The notes below the pieces were generated by a model. That model was not told the origin of the DNA. It saw only the letters and a program-made list of their open reading frames with translations, and made no database searches. A stretch of DNA of 37,848 nucleotides from Fortiea sp. LEGE XX443 (GTDB lineage Bacteria > Cyanobacteriota > Cyanobacteriia > Cyanobacteriales > Nostocaceae). Location: positions 1 through 37,848 of the forward strand of contig NZ_JADEXZ010000060.1 in the NCBI RefSeq assembly GCF_015206815.1, in the 5' to 3' direction. The position numbers were made by a program, and so were the translations under genes. Shown here piece after piece: positions 35,254-37,848 of the stretch (position 1 is its first letter; every line of letters starts with the position of its first letter).

Positions 35254-35511
35254 TTACAATTCTGAAGCTGTATCTGGAGCAACAATTTCACCAGTACCTA
35301 TTTGTAGCATCATGTCTTGATCAGTAATTAATTCACTCAGTTCCTTCACTTGTAAATTCATTTTTTCACAAGCTTGCCTAAGTTCTTGTGCAAAAATGTT
35401 AATATTATCACCATAGCCACATTGATAAGCAGCAGTTTCAATTCCTTGTTTGGCATTTGCTCTGGCACAATCTACTAGTTCTGTGCCACACAATGGTTTT
35501 GGGGATGGCAT
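35254..35511 (-). CDS. Small conserved cyanobacterial protein, unknown function
   Basis: From ATG 35511 the protein has 85 residues; the frame extends to a TTG at 35559. The start MPSPKPLCGTELVDCARANA and the block KQGIETAAYQCGYG, then FAQELRQACEKMNLQVKELS, form a mostly helical soluble protein with four Cys (8, 15, 31 and 48). I believe close relatives occur widely in cyanobacteria, but no function is known to me. It lies on the opposite strand to mgtE, 46 bases after its stop. Confidence 0.72.
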   Translation of the reverse strand: MPSPKPLCGTELVDCARANAKQGIETAAYQCGYGDNINIFAQELRQACEKMNLQVKELSELITDQDMMLQIGTGEIVAPDTASEL

Positions 35512-35642
35512 AAGTCTGATTTTACTAATTAAATAGTACTCTTCATTTAAAGCTATCAATTATTAAGTATTAATACATCCCCCCGATGGAATAATCATGC
35601 TAATTCGTAAGTCTGAATTGTAGGATGCGTTAAAGCAAAGCA

Positions 35643-35670
35643 TAACGCACCGTATGATGGCGGTGCGTTA
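35643..35670. repeat. Dispersed GGTGCGTTA hairpin repeat
   Basis: TAACGCACCG (35643-35652) and CGGTGCGTTA (35661-35670) form a 10-bp stem with an 8-nt loop. This GGTGCGTTA type is a common intergenic repeat of Nostoc-like genomes. It may also end the DUF6174 gene transcript. Confidence 0.65.
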
Positions 35671-35712
35671 CAGCTACTTTCTACTTTATCAAAAGCCTCT
35701 TACATATGAACC

Positions 35713-36201
35713 TTAAGGAAGTTCTTCAAAATTGCTAATTGTAGTGAAAATTCCAGCATCAGCAGCAAGATTACCGATGTTAATTTGAGTTGGATAACCA
35801 AGTTGTGGATTGTATGTCACGGTTAGTTCCGGTTCTCTACTACTAATAGCATTCCTAATCAAATTAAAGAGTCTAGGAATTGTACTGTATGGTCTTAGTA
35901 GTTCAGAATTTACAGGCTCACCAGTTTTAGCATTTCTGATAGAAGTTGTGTTCCCATTGCGTACTTCAACGATTGCTGGCCCTCTCAATTCAGGAATACA
36001 AAAGCAGCTATTAGTTACCGTGTAGCGGTAGTTTTTTATTTGTTGGCTATTCCATAATCGCTGATTAATTCTTAATTGCTTTAAGTTAAAGTTATTGCTT
36101 GGTGATTTTTGTACTATTTGAACAGGAGGTGCAGAGAGTACTGGAGCGTTCAAACTTAAAGATGCTAATAAGATTGCACCAATAGTAATAGGTAAGCGCA
36201 T
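35713..36201 (-). CDS. Exported DUF6174 domain protein
   Basis: The protein has 162 residues. A signal peptide (MRLPITIGAILLASLSLNAP, cleavage near ~24) precedes a DUF6174 domain: RLWNSQQIKNYRYTVTNSCF, CIPELRGPAIVEVRNGNTTS, PRLFNLIRNAISS and VTYNPQLGYPTQINIGN. The CFC pair could form a disulfide after export. DUF6174 is a small periplasmic domain of unknown function. The gene stands alone with no partner. Confidence 0.88.
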   Translation of the reverse strand: MRLPITIGAILLASLSLNAPVLSAPPVQIVQKSPSNNFNLKQLRINQRLWNSQQIKNYRYTVTNSCFCIPELRGPAIVEVRNGNTTSIRNAKTGEPVNSELLRPYSTIPRLFNLIRNAISSREPELTVTYNPQLGYPTQINIGNLAADAGIFTTISNFEELP

Positions 36202-36404
36202 ATTAATCCTTTGTTAACGTTAATTTTTTACTTCAACGTGGTTATATAAGATTCCCGGTAGTTTAAATTATTCTTAATGTTTGGCACATCCTATACAGAT
36301 GAGCCTAGAGCAATCATAACAGTAAAAATATTCTTTTATAAAAATTTAAACAATGCTTTTGCTGATAGGCATTTTGTGGTTGATAACTAAGGAACTAACG
36401 AATT

Positions 36405-36449
36405 AGGAGTCAGATTCTTGAATTATTCTGACTCCTGACTTCTGTTTTT
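36405..36449. repeat. Inverted AGGAGTCAGA repeat with T-run
   Basis: AGGAGTCAGA (36405-36414) pairs with TCTGACTCCT (36427-36436); TTTTTT follows on the plus strand. The GACTCCT heptamers also match STRR-type repeats. It lies downstream of the SDR gene, where it may help end its transcript. Confidence 0.55.
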
Positions 36450-36477
36450 TGAATTTTTCTTTTTAAGTTATTCTTAA

Positions 36478-37344
36478 TTAACCGTTAACAATTTCTCCTC
36501 CATTGACATGTAACACTTGACCAGATATGTAAGAAGCGTCATCAGAAGCTAAGAACACATAACTAGGTGCTACTTCTTCTGGTTGTCCCGCTCTTTGCAT
36601 TGGTACTTGTTTACCAAAGGGTTCAACTTTTTCTGCTGGAAAAGTTGAGGGAATTAATGGTGTCCAAATTGGGCCAGGTGCTACAGCATTTACGCGAATT
36701 CCCTTCTCTACTAAATTTTGCGATAACGAACGTGTAAAAGCAACGATCGCACCTTTGGTAGAAGAGTAATCTAGTAGTTGGGGACTGCCTTTATAAGCAG
36801 TAACTGATGTCGTATTAATGATAGCGCTGCCTTGCTGCAAATGTTTTAATGCTGCTTTTGTCAGGTAAAACATTGAGAAAATGTTGGTTTGAAAAGTCCG
36901 CTCTAATTGTTCTTTCGTAATATCCTCAATGCTTTTTTGAGGGTGCTGTTCCGCAGCATTATTTACTAGGACATCAAGTTTGCCAAACTCACCTAGTGTT
37001 TGTTGTATGGCGTTTTGACAAAAACCTTCATCCGTAATGTCACCCGCTATAGCTAATACTTTTCGTCCGTGTTTTTCTACCAAATTTTTTGTTTCTTTCG
37101 CATCTTCGTGTTCACTCAGGTAAACAATTACAACATCTGCACCTTCTTTGGCAAAAGCGATCGCTACAGCACGGCCAATACCACTATCTCCGCCTGTAAT
37201 TAATGCGACTTTATTTTGTAATTTACCACTACCTCGATACTGCTCATCTTCGGCCTTGGGTTTTGGCTGCATTTCCGATTCACTACCTGGTGGTTGTTGC
37301 TGCTGTGGTGGTTGTAACTTTTCTTTTTTTGTTGATGCTGGCAT
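36478..37344 (-). CDS. SDR-family dehydrogenase (general-stress type)
   Basis: The protein has 288 residues. A Gln/Pro/Glu-rich N-terminal ~40 residues (QPPQQQQPPGSESE) precedes a Rossmann fold: cofactor motif TGGDSGIG at 50-57, NNAA, the catalytic Ser in NTTSVTAYKG and YSSTK with the catalytic Tyr/Lys, then VNAVAPGPIWTPL and YISGQVLHVNGGE at the end. The N-terminal extension and sequence match the Bacillus YhdF/YhxC/GSP39 group of stress-induced dehydrogenases, whose substrates are unclear. The start ATG 37344 follows AGGA. A 10-bp inverted repeat (37388-37421) lies upstream. Confidence 0.93.
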   Translation of the reverse strand: MPASTKKEKLQPPQQQQPPGSESEMQPKPKAEDEQYRGSGKLQNKVALITGGDSGIGRAVAIAFAKEGADVVIVYLSEHEDAKETKNLVEKHGRKVLAIAGDITDEGFCQNAIQQTLGEFGKLDVLVNNAAEQHPQKSIEDITKEQLERTFQTNIFSMFYLTKAALKHLQQGSAIINTTSVTAYKGSPQLLDYSSTKGAIVAFTRSLSQNLVEKGIRVNAVAPGPIWTPLIPSTFPAEKVEPFGKQVPMQRAGQPEEVAPSYVFLASDDASYISGQVLHVNGGEIVNG

Positions 37345-37722
37345 TAGATTTTCCTGATAATAAATTTAGAACAAAAACTCCTACAAATAAACCTTGGCTC
37401 GAAAACTCAAACCAAGGTTTAATGATAGATTATGCTTTCACTTGCTATAGACAAGTTGAGGCTTTTTACCCCGGATATTAGCCAAATATATTCGGCTGAT
37501 GTTAATTCTCCCCACACCTCAAACACGCTCTTAATCTGACCACGGAAAACAAGTACATGACTTTACCATCGATGAAGTATTTTAGTCTCTTCATCTGCTC
37601 TTAAGTTAACTATTAAGTTGTTGATATTTATCGCTCTTGCGATTGAACCAAACTATCAAGTTACTCAATCTTAAGACGTAAATTTAAGTTCCGTTTCTAA
37701 CGATGACAAGTTTCTAACCTAA
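37345..37722. other. Intergenic region between SDR gene and IS left end
   Basis: No credible gene. It contains the SDR promoter region and the inverted repeat at 37388-37421. A plus-strand frame across 37203-37481 is the antisense of the SDR start and not a gene. Confidence 0.4.
37388..37421. promoter_or_regulatory. 10-bp inverted repeat upstream of the SDR gene
   Basis: TAAACCTTGG (37388-37397) and CCAAGGTTTA (37412-37421) are exactly complementary, with a 14-nt spacer. It lies 44 bases upstream of the SDR start codon and could be an operator or a leader hairpin. No T-run follows. Confidence 0.45.
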
Positions 37723-37758
37723 GAGGCTGTTTTAAAAGTCTAAGAGGTGGTAAAAAAA

Positions 37759-37805
37759 CTCTCTCAGTATATGCTGTGAATAGATAATAGACAGCACTGA
37801 GAGAG
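37759..37805 (+). promoter_or_regulatory. Hairpin over the transposase ribosome binding site
   Basis: CTCTCTCAG (37759-37767) pairs with CTGAGAGAG (37797-37805), and inside it TGCTGT (37772-37777) pairs with ACAGCA (37791-37796). The right arm covers the GAGAG just before the transposase ATG at 37810, so translation could be repressed when transcripts enter from outside the element. Confidence 0.6.
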
Positions 37806-37809
37806 CAAC

Positions 37810-37848
37810 ATGAGTAAAGCATACCCTAGCAATCTGACCCGCGCCCAA
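37810..37848 (+). CDS. IS5-family transposase (N-terminal fragment)
   Basis: The frame begins MSKAYPSNLTRAQ and runs off the window. This start is typical of IS5-family transposases of cyanobacteria (usually continuing with a YELL/IPEPKPGGRP-type segment). GAGAG at 37801-37805 is the ribosome binding site. Only 13 residues are visible. Confidence 0.75.
   Translation, partial: MSKAYPSNLTRAQ

Larger units (their letters stand above)
37723..37848 (+). mobile_element. Left end of an IS5-type insertion sequence (truncated by window)
   Basis: GAGGCTGTTTTAAAA at 37723 follows TAA, as expected for IS5-family elements of the TNA-target groups. A transposase start follows at 37810. The right end is outside the window. 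Confidence 0.7.

Overview
The window looks like a chromosomal segment of a filamentous, heterocyst-type cyanobacterium (Nostoc/Anabaena/Calothrix group). The pointers are dense HIP1 octamers (GCGATCGC), several short tandemly repeated heptamers typical of these genomes, a PEP-CTERM secreted protein, XisH/XisI proteins, a Tab2-type RNA-binding protein, several Hanks-type Ser/Thr kinases and many cyanobacteria-only hypothetical proteins. No species can be named from sequence alone.

Layout. 1-499: 3' end of a larger unrecognised gene with a heptamer repeat inside its reading frame. 746-2923: a PEP-CTERM/nidogen-like secreted protein, a strong terminator, then msrA. 2978-7634: a membrane-anchored Ser/Thr kinase, a divergent NB-ARC/TPR (STAND) protein with almost clonal TPR repeats, and an overlapping xisH-xisI pair. 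This is the most accessory-looking and most system-like part. 7836-12123: an FHA-fused class A penicillin-binding protein converging on uvrB. 12375-17093: small proteins, several of them cyanobacteria-specific (a protein with exact 19-residue repeats, CsbD-like, a lipoprotein, two unknown proteins, a Cys-rich membrane protein), separated by long AT-rich gaps. 17333-17683: a MITE-like repeat that abuts the nadA stop codon. 17685-21435: nadA, a possible 49-residue protein, a WcaI-like glycosyltransferase, an HMA_2 membrane protein and an orphan PEP-CTERM tail. 21436-26220: a Slt70-like lytic transglycosylase, a Tab2-like protein, a DUF2470 protein and a PPP-family phosphatase. 26255-29803: an M48 protease, a secreted protein, gltX and tRNA-Asp(GUC). 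29934-33113: two tandem paralogous Ser/Thr kinases sharing an unusual C-terminal domain. 33443-35207: a tiny ORF with a strong ribosome binding site in a long leader, then mgtE. 35254-37344: a small conserved protein, a DUF6174 protein and a stress-type SDR dehydrogenase. 37723-end: left end of an IS5-type insertion sequence.

Most genes are unlinked housekeeping functions: cell wall, DNA repair, NAD synthesis, tRNA charging, Mg2+ transport and redox repair. Signalling is a recurrent theme, with three Hanks kinases, one PPP phosphatase and one FHA domain, but no direct link between them can be read from the sequence. The best candidates for undescribed biology are the STAND/XisHI block, the 19-residue repeat protein, the shared C-terminal domain of the tandem kinases and the mgtE leader with its mini-ORF.
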